Source: Arthrobacter sp. D5-1 (lineage in GTDB: Bacteria; Actinomycetota; Actinomycetes; Actinomycetales; Micrococcaceae). Taken from it: 64,000 nucleotides of DNA. The translations under genes were made by a program, and so were the position numbers. The DNA lies in assembly GCF_017357425.1 (NCBI RefSeq), contig NZ_CP014571.1, positions 248,001 to 312,000 on the forward strand, given 5' to 3'. Every line of letters starts with the position of its first letter. The first letter of the stretch is position 1. The notes under the pieces were generated by a model. The model was not told the DNA's origin and did not search any database. It saw nothing but the letters and a program-made list of their open reading frames with translations. Shown here one piece after another: positions 32,501-41,109 of the stretch.

Positions 32501-33183
32501 CGGTTGGGATCGTGGTGGTTTCACACAGCAGCAAGATAGCCGAGGGAGCGGTGGAGCTCGCCGCGCAGATGGCGCCCGACGTCGAATTGGTCGCCGCCGG
32601 GGGCACTGACGACGATCGGATCGGAACCAGCCTGGAGAAGGTGCTGGCCGCCGTCGAGCAGTCCCTGGTTGATTCCGGTGGTGACGGCGTGGTGGTACTG
32701 ACCGATCTGGGCTCGGCGGTGATGACGGCCGAGTCTGCCATGGAGTTTGCCAGCGACCCTGATGCCGTGCTCCTCGCGGATGCGCCATTGGTTGAGGGGC
32801 TGGTGGCGGCCGCCGTCGCGGCCCAAGGAGGTTCCGGCGTCGCGGATGTCCGCAAGGCCGCGGAAGCCGCGGGGTACCGGCCTGCGGAGCCTGTGGAGCC
32901 TGCTGAAGCGGCCGGCGCCATTGCGCCGGACGCCAGCGGCGACTTCGAGCTCATCAACCCTTTGGGCATGCACGCCCGGCCCGCCGCGAAGATCGCAGGC
33001 GGCCTGTCCGGGTTGGACGCCGAGGTGACCGTGAACGGCGTCGATGGCATGTCCATCATGGCGCTCATGGCGCTCGCGGCCGGCCAGGGTTCCACGCTTC
33101 GTGTCGAAGCCCGCGGCAAGGATGCGCAGAGAGCTGTTGACTATGTTCGCCGGTTGGTGGAAGAGGGGTTCGGGGAGCTCTAG
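32497..33183 (+). CDS. dhaM: PTS-dependent dihydroxyacetone kinase phosphotransferase DhaM
   Basis: A 228-aa fusion. Residues 1-130 are the EIIA-mannose-like domain, with the phosphorylated His in VVVSHSSKIAEGAV (His9). Residues 145-228 are an HPr domain with the active-site His in INPLGMHARPAAKIAG. The E. coli protein has an extra EI-like domain that is absent here; this two-domain form is common in actinobacteria and needs the general EI. It closes the dhaKLM operon. Confidence 0.92.
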   Translation: MTVGIVVVSHSSKIAEGAVELAAQMAPDVELVAAGGTDDDRIGTSLEKVLAAVEQSLVDSGGDGVVVLTDLGSAVMTAESAMEFASDPDAVLLADAPLVEGLVAAAVAAQGGSGVADVRKAAEAAGYRPAEPVEPAEAAGAIAPDASGDFELINPLGMHARPAAKIAGGLSGLDAEVTVNGVDGMSIMALMALAAGQGSTLRVEARGKDAQRAVDYVRRLVEEGFGEL

Positions 33184-33273
33184 TTCGGACGGATTTGCTG
33201 TCAAATATTGCTAAGTATGCTGATTAGTGATGTTGTAGAGGTACAGGTTCACTACAAGGAAGAGGTGCGAATC

Positions 33274-33450
33274 ATGGGTGCTGACGACAAGATGGAGAAC
33301 GCTGGCGAGAAGCTTGGTGGCAAGGCCAAGGAAGCTGCCGGAAAGCTGACGGACAACGAGCGTCTTGAAGCAGAAGGCAAGGGCGACCAGACGAAGGCCG
33401 ACCTCAAGGGCGCCGGCGAGAAGCTGAAGGACGCCTTCAAGAAAGACTAG
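33274..33450 (+). CDS. CsbD family protein
   Basis: A 58-aa, very hydrophilic, Lys/Glu-rich protein: KMENAGEKLGGKAKEAAGKL, then GDQTKADLKGAGEKLKDAF. This is the CsbD pattern, a stress-response family of unknown biochemistry. ATG 33274 is preferred over an upstream start at 33208 because AGGAAGAGG precedes it and the family begins here. A strong terminator follows. Confidence 0.88.
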   Translation: MGADDKMENAGEKLGGKAKEAAGKLTDNERLEAEGKGDQTKADLKGAGEKLKDAFKKD

Positions 33451-33460
33451 GTATCCGGAC

Positions 33461-33486
33461 AGGGCCGCTGCGGTTGCAGCGGCCCT
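33461..33486 (+). terminator. Terminator behind the csbD-like gene
   Basis: A perfect 11-bp stem AGGGCCGCTGC / GCAGCGGCCCT, loop GGTT, followed by GCCTTGTTTT. Confidence 0.88.
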
Positions 33487-33551
33487 GCCTTGTTTTGTGA
33501 GGCGATTGTTGTGGCGCCGTCCGCCGGCGCCAAACTTGATGGAGGATCTAC

Positions 33552-33812
33552 GTGAACATACTGGTGAAAATTTTCGGCCTGGCAATCGGTCTTGGCGCCG
33601 GTGCGCTGGCAAACAAGACGCTGGAGGGCCTCTGGGAGAAGCAGACCGGCAAACCTGCCCCGAAGGACAGCACAGACCTCAATGATTCACTTCCGGGCGT
33701 GCTGGTCTTTGCGGTTGTCTCGGCCGCCGTCGCCGCCGTGGTTCACGTCCTCACCCAGCGGGGCACCAAGAGCGCCCTGGTCCGCATGAAGAAATCGGCT
33801 GACGAGGTCTAA
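33552..33812 (+). CDS. DUF4235 membrane protein
   Basis: An 86-aa protein with two hydrophobic segments (KIFGLAIGLGAGALANK and LPGVLVFAVVSAAVAAVVHV), matching the DUF4235 family. GGAGG lies six bases before GTG 33552. It is followed after 4 bases by a VOC gene. Function unknown; its neighbourhood to CsbD suggests envelope stress. Confidence 0.8.
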   Translation: MNILVKIFGLAIGLGAGALANKTLEGLWEKQTGKPAPKDSTDLNDSLPGVLVFAVVSAAVAAVVHVLTQRGTKSALVRMKKSADEV

Positions 33813-33816
33813 CACC

Positions 33817-34176
33817 ATGGCTATTGCTAAGTTCCCAAGTGTCGTCATCGATTGTCCCGACGCGGCTGTCTTGGCTGCCTTCTATGGCGAGCTTTTCGGC
33901 TGGGACGTCGAGGACAAGGGCGACTGGTTCGATATCCGCCCAAGCGACGGCAGTAACTGCATCTCCTTCCAGCAGGTGGAGGTGTACCAAGCGCCGGTGT
34001 GGCCCGGGCAGACCATTCCGCAGCAAATGCATTTGGACATGGTGGTGGAAGACCTGGACAAGGGCGAAGAAGTTGCGCTCTCGCTGGGAGCCACCAAGGC
34101 CGACCATCAGCCCGGTGAGACGTTCCGGGTGTTCCTTGATCCGGCCGGGCACCCGTTTTGTCTCTGCCTTAGCTAG
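33817..34176 (+). CDS. VOC family (glyoxalase/bleomycin-resistance-like) protein
   Basis: A 119-aa protein with two beta-alpha-beta-beta-beta units. It has PSVVIDCPDAAVLAAFYGEL at the start and MHLDMVVEDLDKGEEVALSLG in the second unit. The metal ligands are not obvious from sequence. It is likely co-transcribed with the DUF4235 gene. Substrate unknown. Confidence 0.8.
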   Translation: MAIAKFPSVVIDCPDAAVLAAFYGELFGWDVEDKGDWFDIRPSDGSNCISFQQVEVYQAPVWPGQTIPQQMHLDMVVEDLDKGEEVALSLGATKADHQPGETFRVFLDPAGHPFCLCLS

Positions 34177-34221
34177 GGCTTGGCCGCCGCAGGGCCCGAA
34201 CCCTGTGGCGGCTCCCGGTCC

Positions 34222-34734
34222 TTAGCCCTGCTGTGCCGCCCATTCCTCGACGCGGCGGTTGCTCTCTTCCTCGGAGAGGTCCTCGACACGCGTCATGATG
34301 GACCAGCGGACGCCGAACGGATCGCGGATGCTCGCGTAGCGGTCACCTGAGACGAAGGTGGTCAACGGCTCCCGGATGGCGGCGCCGGCTTGCTCCGCTT
34401 TGTGGACCAGGCTGTCCGCGTCGGAGCAGTAGAGGCCCAGCGAATAGCAGTCGTCTTCGCCGGACGGTGCTTGGACCAAGTGATATTCGGGGTTGGGCTC
34501 ACCCAGCTGGAGGTGGCCGTTTCCGAAGTCGAGTTCGGCATGGACCACTATCCCGCCCATCTCAGTTTCGCCTACCACGCGGGCCCCGAACACGTCCCGG
34601 TAAAAGGCGATGGCCGCCTTGGCGTTCGGCACCGAGAGGAACGGCGTGAGGCTGGTGAGACCGTTGGGAATGCCGTGGGTGGTGTGCTCCCCGTGGGCGG
34701 CCGTGGTCGATTCTGTGCTTGTAGTATCTGTCAT
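34222..34734 (-). CDS. VOC family protein, PhnB-like
   Basis: A 170-aa protein with a single VOC domain: LTPFLSVPNAKAAIAFYRDV at residues 29-48 and IRDPFGVRWSIMTRVEDL near 138-155. This order is typical of PhnB-like glyoxalase relatives. The first 25 residues are Thr/His-rich. Divergent from the AraC gene; the two may be functionally linked. Confidence 0.8.
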   Translation of the reverse strand: MTDTTSTESTTAAHGEHTTHGIPNGLTSLTPFLSVPNAKAAIAFYRDVFGARVVGETEMGGIVVHAELDFGNGHLQLGEPNPEYHLVQAPSGEDDCYSLGLYCSDADSLVHKAEQAGAAIREPLTTFVSGDRYASIRDPFGVRWSIMTRVEDLSEEESNRRVEEWAAQQG

Positions 34735-34811
34735 GGATACGACGCTACGTGCCTCCGGGTGCCGGGCGCTTGGAGATTCGCGACAGGTTCACGCCGACCC
34801 GGGAGGGGCTT

Positions 34812-35636
34812 ATGGAGGGTTCCTTTAAAGGCATCCTGTACCCCGCGCGACTACCCACCTTCAACCGCGTTCCCGCGCCGGCATCGGTAGCCGGGCTGGT
34901 GCAGTGGTTCTGGATCCCCGAGTGGGACATCGAACCCGGGCGGACCTCCCGGCAACACCTCATCGCCTACCCTGCGTCCAACTTGGTGGTGCAGCCTGCG
35001 GATGTCATCTTTTCGGGACCAACCACCCGTGCCGCACACCGCGACCTGACCGGCTCTGGCTGGGCCGTGGGTGCGCTGCTCCGCCCGGCGGCCGTGCCGT
35101 TGTTTACCGACGACCCCGGCGCCTTGCGGGACAGGGAACTGGCTCTGGAAATGATGGAGCTGCACACTGCGGTTTCGGCCGCGATGGTCCCGCCTCGCAG
35201 CGCCATGCAGCCCCGCAGTGCCACAACGCGCGACGACGGCACTCACCGCGAGCGGGCAGTCGAGGCCTTTGTTGCGTGGCTGGTTTCACTCGACGCAGTG
35301 CTCTCGGAGGAAGCCCTGCTCGCGAACCGGATGATGGATGTGATCGCTTCCGACCCAGAGGTGCTTTTGCTCGAGGACGCTGCCGCCCGGCTGGCGGTTT
35401 CACCGCGAACGCTGCAGAGGTTGGCCAGGAAGTACATAGGACTCAGCCCCGCAGCACTCATACGTCGCCGGAGGCTTCAGGATGCCGCCGAGCGTACCCG
35501 GTCCGATCCAACAGCGGACCTTGCGGCGATCGCCGTCGAACTCGGCTATGCCGATCATGCGCATCTGACGAACGACTTCCAGAAGTACTTGGGCTTTACC
35601 CCGAGTACGTACCGGAGGTCAGCTGGGGAGTTTTGA
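34812..35636 (+). CDS. AraC-family transcriptional regulator
   Basis: A 274-aa regulator with an N-terminal sensing domain of the DUF6597 kind and a C-terminal AraC double helix-turn-helix (LEDAAARLAVSPRTLQRLAR at about 190-210 and LAAIAVELGYADHAHLTNDF at about 240-260). ATG 34812 is chosen because GGGAGGGG precedes it; the frame is open from 34749. Divergent from the PhnB-like gene, which is the likely target. Its 3' end overlaps the convergent symporter gene by 41 bases. Confidence 0.82.
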   Translation: MEGSFKGILYPARLPTFNRVPAPASVAGLVQWFWIPEWDIEPGRTSRQHLIAYPASNLVVQPADVIFSGPTTRAAHRDLTGSGWAVGALLRPAAVPLFTDDPGALRDRELALEMMELHTAVSAAMVPPRSAMQPRSATTRDDGTHRERAVEAFVAWLVSLDAVLSEEALLANRMMDVIASDPEVLLLEDAAARLAVSPRTLQRLARKYIGLSPAALIRRRRLQDAAERTRSDPTADLAAIAVELGYADHAHLTNDFQKYLGFTPSTYRRSAGEF

Positions 35637-37032
35637 GTGCCGGCGCCGAAAGCTCGGTTGCCGCGTCGGTGTCCTCTTGCATCGTGTCCTCCCCGCGGAA
35701 AGCTGCCAGCATTGCCTCGCGGTCGAATTGACCTTCCCATTTGGACACCACGAACGTGGCGACGCAGTTGCCCAGCAAGTTGACCACAACCCGCATGGAG
35801 TCCATCAAACGGTCCGCTCCAAGCAGGAGTGCAACTCCTGCCACCGGGAAGATTCCCAGCGCCCCGGCCGTCGCGGAGAGGGCGAGGAAGGCGGAACCGG
35901 GAACGCCGGCCATGCCCTTGGAGGTGAGCATCAGGATGCCGAGCGCTGCCAGTTGCTGACCCAGGTCCAGGTTGTGGCCAAAGGCCTGGGCAAGGAAAAG
36001 AAGGGAGATGGAAAGGTAAAGGGCGGCTCCGTCCAGATTGAACGAGTATCCCGTGGGCACCACCAGGCCTGTGGTTGCCCGGGAACAACCGGCGTTGGTC
36101 AGCTTGGTCATGATGCGGGGGAGGACGGATTCAGTGGAGGCCGTGCCCAGGGCAAGCATAAATTCTTCGCGGGAGTACTTGATGAACTGCCACAGGGGAA
36201 CGCGCGGGTAGACCCAAGCCACCACAAACAGGAGGCCAATGAAGACCAGCGCTGAGCCGTAGCATGCAGCAACCAAGAGGGCGTAGGTGCTCAACGAGCT
36301 CAGTCCATACTGGCCGATGATGAAGGCCATGGCGCCGAAGGCTCCAATGGGGGCGACCCGCATGACCCACGCCATGATTTTGAAGAAGAGCTCCAGTGTC
36401 GTTTCCATGAGGTCCATCACGGGCTTGCACTTCTCGCGGCCCACCACCACGATGGCTGCGCCAAAGAAGATGGCGAAGCACAGGACCTGGAGCAGCGAGT
36501 TGGACGCGAAGGCTCCTATGACGCTGGTGGGGATGATGCCCAGCAGGAACTGACCCGCATCTTTGGGTGGAGCGGTGGTGGTCTTGGCGTTCACTGCATC
36601 CTCGGACAAGGACGCCGGGTCAATGTTCAGGCCTGCGCCCGGCTGCACAAGATTGGCAACCACCAGCCCAAATGCCAAGGCGAAGAGTGTGGCGCCGGTG
36701 AAATAGACCAGTGCCTTAACACCTACGCGGCCTACGGACTTGACGTCCCCCACGGCAGAGATCCCCGTGACGATGACCAGGAAAATCAGTGGAGCGATGA
36801 TCATTTTGATGAGCTGAATGAAGCCGTCGCCCAGTGGGCGAAGGGCAGCCCCTATGTTTGGCCATAGGTACCCTATGGCGATGCCCAGCACCACGGCCAC
36901 CAAAATCTGGAAGAACAAGGATTTGTACAGTGGCTTCTTCGCTGCTGGAGTCACGGAAGCCGTGGGTGTGGGAATTTTCAAGGGGGGTGCCTGTCTGTGC
37001 GGGGGCCGCGCTGCGGTCGCGGCTGGGATCAC
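35596..37032 (-). CDS. Dicarboxylate/amino acid:cation symporter (DctA/GltP type)
   Basis: A 478-aa membrane transporter of the DAACS family with eight transmembrane segments and two hairpins. HP1 is in STESVLPRIMTKL, the cation/substrate region in VPTGYSFNLDGAALYLS, and HP2 in LTSKGMAGVPGSAFLALSAT. The substrate is a C4-dicarboxylate or acidic amino acid imported with Na+ or H+. The start is GTG 37032; the first 30 residues are not conserved-looking and a start nearer KKPLYKSLFF is possible. Confidence 0.87.
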   Translation of the reverse strand: MIPAATAARPPHRQAPPLKIPTPTASVTPAAKKPLYKSLFFQILVAVVLGIAIGYLWPNIGAALRPLGDGFIQLIKMIIAPLIFLVIVTGISAVGDVKSVGRVGVKALVYFTGATLFALAFGLVVANLVQPGAGLNIDPASLSEDAVNAKTTTAPPKDAGQFLLGIIPTSVIGAFASNSLLQVLCFAIFFGAAIVVVGREKCKPVMDLMETTLELFFKIMAWVMRVAPIGAFGAMAFIIGQYGLSSLSTYALLVAACYGSALVFIGLLFVVAWVYPRVPLWQFIKYSREEFMLALGTASTESVLPRIMTKLTNAGCSRATTGLVVPTGYSFNLDGAALYLSISLLFLAQAFGHNLDLGQQLAALGILMLTSKGMAGVPGSAFLALSATAGALGIFPVAGVALLLGADRLMDSMRVVVNLLGNCVATFVVSKWEGQFDREAMLAAFRGEDTMQEDTDAATELSAPALKTPQLTSGTYSG

Positions 37033-37124
37033 ACAAGACGCTATGAGGGCCTTGTTTCCGAATTGCTAATTCCTGAAGCCTGTTGTGTTTAATATCGGAA
37101 CAAGATTTTCACGATGTGGAAAGT

Positions 37125-37607
37125 CTAGGTCTGACTTAGCCCGTCTTCATCCAAGCTCACCGCGGCGGAAATGACGCGGCCGCATTGCTCGCCGTACGGA
37201 TAATCGCCCTTGGGCGTGAAGGTCAATGTCCGCGTGGGCAGCGCTGTGCCGGAGGGAGAGGTGCCGCTGACGGTCGCTTCAAGGGGGCTTTCGCTGAGGG
37301 TCGGAAGCTCGATGGAACCCAGAAGAGTCCCGTCAGGAGATGACGTCGCCGAGCACACGCCGTCCGGCGTGCAGCCTTGGTCCACGGCTACGGCACCAGG
37401 GTGCAGGTCCAGGTCCTTTTCGGTGCAGGTACCGTCCTGGCAGGCCTTGAGCCGCAGCGTCCCCACCTGGTCTGCGTAACTCGCTGCAACACTCAGGGAC
37501 ACCCCTGCAATGTGCCCAATGGCCGGGCAGGCTGCGGCTTCGGGATAGCAGCCCGGAAGCAAAGCCGCCGTTCCAGCAAGGGTCAACGCCACTCCGATTT
37601 TGCCCAT
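37125..37607 (-). CDS. Putative lipoprotein, unknown function
   Basis: A 160-aa protein with a short signal sequence and lipobox (ALTLAGTAALLPGC, Cys at about 20). The mature part has four further Cys and a beta-rich make-up. It is likely anchored outside the membrane. No family is recognised. Confidence 0.6.
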   Translation of the reverse strand: MGKIGVALTLAGTAALLPGCYPEAAACPAIGHIAGVSLSVAASYADQVGTLRLKACQDGTCTEKDLDLHPGAVAVDQGCTPDGVCSATSSPDGTLLGSIELPTLSESPLEATVSGTSPSGTALPTRTLTFTPKGDYPYGEQCGRVISAAVSLDEDGLSQT

Positions 37608-37689
37608 GCTTCAGGGTAGGACCGCGTGGGGCCGGCGTCTCCCGTTGATTGCCCGGTTTCGAAGTGTAAGTGGGTTCGCGAAAGGCTTA

Positions 37690-38115
37690 CTAGTTGCCGC
37701 CCGAAATGATCGGGAAGCCCTTCTCATCTACCGGGAAATCCTCAATGACTTTTCCTGAAGCTGTATCGATGATCACCACCGACTGTTTTGGCCACATCGT
37801 GTCCGGAACAACGTTGAACTGCACATCTGAAACTGACATTTCCTGTCCGGCAGCACTCTTGGCGCGGTTGAAGACGTCAACAATTTCACCGCTCGTGGTG
37901 TTTACGGCTATCGTCTCCTGGGGCAGATTGGCGGAGTTTCCGGCGACCGGAGTAGAGGTCCACCACCCTTCATAACCACCGAGCACCCGGTCCTCCATGG
38001 GTGCTTTGACCATCAGGGAACCATCCTGCCCATCTGCGGCGTTGGCCTGAACACCGACGACCACGGCAGCAGCCAAGACTGCCGCAGCACCCACAACACC
38101 TAGTGCCAATTTCAT
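37690..38115 (-). CDS. Exported hypothetical protein
   Basis: A 141-aa protein with a signal or anchor segment (KLALGVVGAAAVLAAAVVVG) followed by a soluble part rich in Val/Thr (SVVIIDTASGKVIEDFPVDE). ATG 38115 is preferred because GGGGGAAG precedes it; the frame is open to 38235. No family is recognised. Confidence 0.6.
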   Translation of the reverse strand: MKLALGVVGAAAVLAAAVVVGVQANAADGQDGSLMVKAPMEDRVLGGYEGWWTSTPVAGNSANLPQETIAVNTTSGEIVDVFNRAKSAAGQEMSVSDVQFNVVPDTMWPKQSVVIIDTASGKVIEDFPVDEKGFPIISGGN

Positions 38116-38325
38116 GTCTTCCCCCTTAGTGAGGCGCGACAGCACCATGCTGCCGCGCCGTGACAAATCATTGAACCGGGACATTACCGACGCACAAACG
38201 GTACCGACTAACACTGCTGACGAAGAAATGCCCATCCTTGGACCGTCCCTGAGATCCGCCCTCCACTGCTCCTCGCGGATAGTGCAAAGCCTTGCCGAAG
38301 TACCGCAATCAGAATGAAACAGAAC

Positions 38326-38706
38326 CTAGCTGAGCGATGTCGCATTCTTCCCCCGGCGCGAAGACGTAGTCTTCCTGGCACTCCACATCAGCAGTGCGAA
38401 GGCTGGAACGACCGCGATAGTCATCTGAACATATCGCGGGTGAAAGGCCCTCTGCACAGAGCCGTCCTTCATTGTGTAAGTGCATTCCAAACCCATGGGC
38501 ACAAAGACATAGCCTCCGTCAGGTGGAATGGGGGCACCCTCCGGGGTATGGATCGTACCTGAGGGAAGGTTTTCGCCGCTGAGACATGGGTCTGAAATGG
38601 ATGGCGAATTATGGGCCAAGAGACCACGGTCGATGGCCGAGACCAAAAAGTACCAGCCAAGGCAAAGTGACAGGAGAAGTACAACCAAAGGTAATTTTCT
38701 AGCCAT
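38326..38706 (-). CDS. Small membrane protein, unknown function
   Basis: A 126-aa protein with an N-terminal hydrophobic segment (LPLVVLLLSLCLGWYFLVSA) and a second near the C-terminus (QMTIAVVPAFALLMWSA), with an extracytoplasmic loop holding two Cys between. GGGGGAGG precedes ATG 38706. No family is recognised. Confidence 0.6.
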   Translation of the reverse strand: MARKLPLVVLLLSLCLGWYFLVSAIDRGLLAHNSPSISDPCLSGENLPSGTIHTPEGAPIPPDGGYVFVPMGLECTYTMKDGSVQRAFHPRYVQMTIAVVPAFALLMWSARKTTSSRRGKNATSLS

Positions 38707-38742
38707 AGCCTCCCCCAGCAGTACGAGTGGGATCACTATCAC

Positions 38743-39121
38743 ACAATCAATGCAGTGAGGACAGAGCCTTTTCGGATCGCGGACCCTGCCGCTAACTTTG
38801 GCAGGAATTTGGCGAAGCCCCGATCAAATAGCGGTTGACCGAAGCTTCGCTCGCATTATGCCCACCCGAAGCTTAATGCTGCCTGTGAGGACGCAGTCTG
38901 TGGGCTCCGGCGTTCGTCAGGCTAACGGGATAAGCCGCCTCTGCTTCGCTCGGCGCCGACAGCCGCACCTGGATGAGACTTCTTGGCTTTGGTTGCTTTC
39001 CCGGTTGTCACCGCTGCGCGGGGGTGGGTGGCCTCGCTGCGCTCCGCAGCTACCCGGCCCCGGACCTGGGATTCGTTTTGCAGCACTGTTGGCCAGGGAG
39101 GCGGCAAACGCCTTTTGCTGT
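38743..39121. other. Intergenic region without a supported gene
   Basis: About 380 bases. Several short palindromic GC-rich bits are present (for example GCTTCGCTCGGCGCC near 38944 and CTCGCTGCGCTCCG near 39032), but no ORF has a plausible start and family. I see nothing further here. Confidence 0.5.
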
Positions 39122-39286
39122 TCAGCCGAACCGTAGTCGCTCGGTGAAGCCCATGGAATCAACAAAGTCATTAGTGATGCCGCCCCATTGCTGGTCCATC
39201 AGTGCACCTTCCTCGGCGCGCAGACTCAAAAGCAGTGCCACAAACTGGCGTCCTTGTAGCCGACGTGAACGCGTTCCTTTTACGTT
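39122..39286 (-). pseudogene. Possible 3' remnant gene next to mutY
   Basis: A minus-strand frame that looks protein-like (RLQGRQFVALLLSLRAEEGA, then DQQWGGITNDFVDSMGFTER) ends at TAA 39122. Upstream it runs into the end of mutY in another frame and has no start. It may be the C-terminus of a lost gene. Family not recognised. Confidence 0.35.
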
Positions 39287-40235
39287 AGGCCGGAAGCCGC
39301 AACCCGCCGTCGTGCATCTCTGCCAAGCCGTCCACCAACAGGCCATCCAGTGCGCGCTCAAGTTGCTCCGGCGCCGAGTTGAGCCGGTGCAACGCAGCGA
39401 GGGGGATCCCGATGCCCGACGGCGCGAATCCGAGATCCGCCGGCGCCTGCTCGAACATCTGGCGCGGGACGGGGGTGGCGGCCTCGCGGAGGACGGCCAT
39501 CACGGCACCGCGGACCTGGCGGTCGGTGCCGTGCCAGGACTGGCCCTTGGGCGTGTACGACGGCGGCGGCTCACCCGCGGCGAGCCAGGCGCAGCTTGAG
39601 CGGACAGGACAGTCCGCGCACTTGGGGCTGCGGGCCGTGCACACCATGGCTCCCAGTTCCATGACGGACGCGTTCCAGCGCACGGACAGTTCCTGTTCGA
39701 CGGGAAGGAGGGCCTCGGCCAACCGCATTTCGCCTGCGGTCAGCGCCGGCGCAGGAAGTGCGTTCCCGGAAATAAGGCGTGCGTGGACCCGCCTGATGTT
39801 GGTGTCCACCACGGTTTCGCGTCGACCAAAAGCGAAGGCGGCGACGGCGGCAGCCGTGTAACTCCCCACGCCAGGCAAACCCAAAAGTTCTGAGTACGTG
39901 TCAGGAACGTTGCCGCCGTGCTGCTCACGGATGGCGACGGCGGCCGCGTGCAGTCGCAGGGCGCGGCGTGGGTATCCGAGTCGGCCCCAATGGCGGACGG
40001 CTTCGCCCGACGGCTCGCCGGCAAGGTGGCCCGGGGTAGGCCAGCGGTCCATCCAGTCCCGCCACACGGGCAGAACCCGAACCACGGGAGTCTGCTGGAG
40101 CATGACTTCGCTGACCAGGATTCCCCAGGCGCTGCAGTCCGGCTCGCGCCACGGAAGATCCCGGGCGGCATCGGCAAACCACTGATCCAAGGCGCTGTGG
40201 AGCGCGGTCAGTTGGTGGGCGTCGGGAAGAGTCAT
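39285..40235 (-). CDS. mutY: A/G-specific adenine glycosylase MutY
   Basis: A 316-aa DNA repair enzyme that removes adenine mispaired with 8-oxoguanine. Catalytic Glu in SEVMLQQTPVVRV, helix-hairpin-helix LLGLPGVGSYTAAAVAAFAF with catalytic Asp in ETVVDTNIRRVHARL, and the iron-sulphur cluster Cys set C-x6-C-x2-C-x5-C in CTARSPKCADCPVRSSC. GGAGGG precedes ATG 40235. The long MutT-like C-terminal domain of E. coli MutY is short here. disA lies about 0.9 kb away on the same strand. Confidence 0.93.
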   Translation of the reverse strand: MTLPDAHQLTALHSALDQWFADAARDLPWREPDCSAWGILVSEVMLQQTPVVRVLPVWRDWMDRWPTPGHLAGEPSGEAVRHWGRLGYPRRALRLHAAAVAIREQHGGNVPDTYSELLGLPGVGSYTAAAVAAFAFGRRETVVDTNIRRVHARLISGNALPAPALTAGEMRLAEALLPVEQELSVRWNASVMELGAMVCTARSPKCADCPVRSSCAWLAAGEPPPSYTPKGQSWHGTDRQVRGAVMAVLREAATPVPRQMFEQAPADLGFAPSGIGIPLAALHRLNSAPEQLERALDGLLVDGLAEMHDGGLRLPA

Positions 40236-40349
40236 ACTGCCCTCCACTGTAATGGAACCCCGGGCCATGGCCGACGTCACACAGTCCCGGATTAGGGCCC
40301 TGCGGCGTGTAGGTTAGGGCCCCGAGGACCACGAGCCTAGCCTAGAACC

Positions 40350-41072
40350 ATGGCCACCAACGGTAAGCAGCAGTCGACCGCGCGCTCTTCAGCGCCGGCG
40401 AAGGGTGCTGCCCGTGGCTCATCCCGGAGCGGGACAACAGGCCGCGGTACCCCGACGAAGAGGCGGCGACCAAGCCCTGCCGTGTACCGCCGTCGTCGTC
40501 AGGTTGTTTTTGGCGCCCTGCTGCTGGTGATCGCCTTACTGGTGGGAGGCGCGGTGGCCCTTACGGGTGCGCTCGCCGGAAAGAATGAGCCCCAAGCCGC
40601 CAGCACCCCGGAAGCCTCGCAGGCGCCGACGCAGGGAAGTGCGCCGTCAGGGACACCGTCGCCGTCTGCTTCGCCGACGCCTGTGTGCGACTTCAACCTC
40701 ATGACTGTCGCGGCCAAGACCGACAAGCCAGCCTACGGTGCGGAAGAAAAGCCGCTGCTCACCATGACCATCACCAACGGAGGCAACGCTCCGTGCGAGG
40801 TCAACGTGGGAACCTCCCAAATGGAGTATCTGGTGATGAGCGGCGCGGACCGCATCTTCTCCTCCAAGGACTGCCAGACCGGCGGCGAAGACCTCATCAA
40901 AACCATCCAGCCCGGCAAGAGCGAAACCGCGAACTTCCCGTGGCAGCGCAACAGGACACTGGAAGGCTGTGGCGCGATCAACGCGAAGCCGGGTGGCGGC
41001 GGCGCGTACTACACCTTCGAGGCGCGGCTGGGAAACAAAGCCAGCCCCAAGGCTGTCTTCCAGCTGAACTAA
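40350..41072 (+). CDS. Membrane-anchored hypothetical protein
   Basis: A 240-aa protein with a basic N-terminal region (residues 1-50), one transmembrane segment (VVFGALLLVIALLVGGAVAL), a Pro/Ser/Thr-rich linker and an extracytoplasmic beta domain starting VCDFNLMTVAAKTDKPAYG, with five Cys. This DUF4232-like layout is frequent in actinobacteria. It is divergent from mutY and convergent with disA. Function unknown. Confidence 0.75.
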   Translation: MATNGKQQSTARSSAPAKGAARGSSRSGTTGRGTPTKRRRPSPAVYRRRRQVVFGALLLVIALLVGGAVALTGALAGKNEPQAASTPEASQAPTQGSAPSGTPSPSASPTPVCDFNLMTVAAKTDKPAYGAEEKPLLTMTITNGGNAPCEVNVGTSQMEYLVMSGADRIFSSKDCQTGGEDLIKTIQPGKSETANFPWQRNRTLEGCGAINAKPGGGGAYYTFEARLGNKASPKAVFQLN

Positions 41073-41109
41073 GTTCCGGCTGAGCCGGCGTTCGACGGCG
41101 GCAGGCGGC

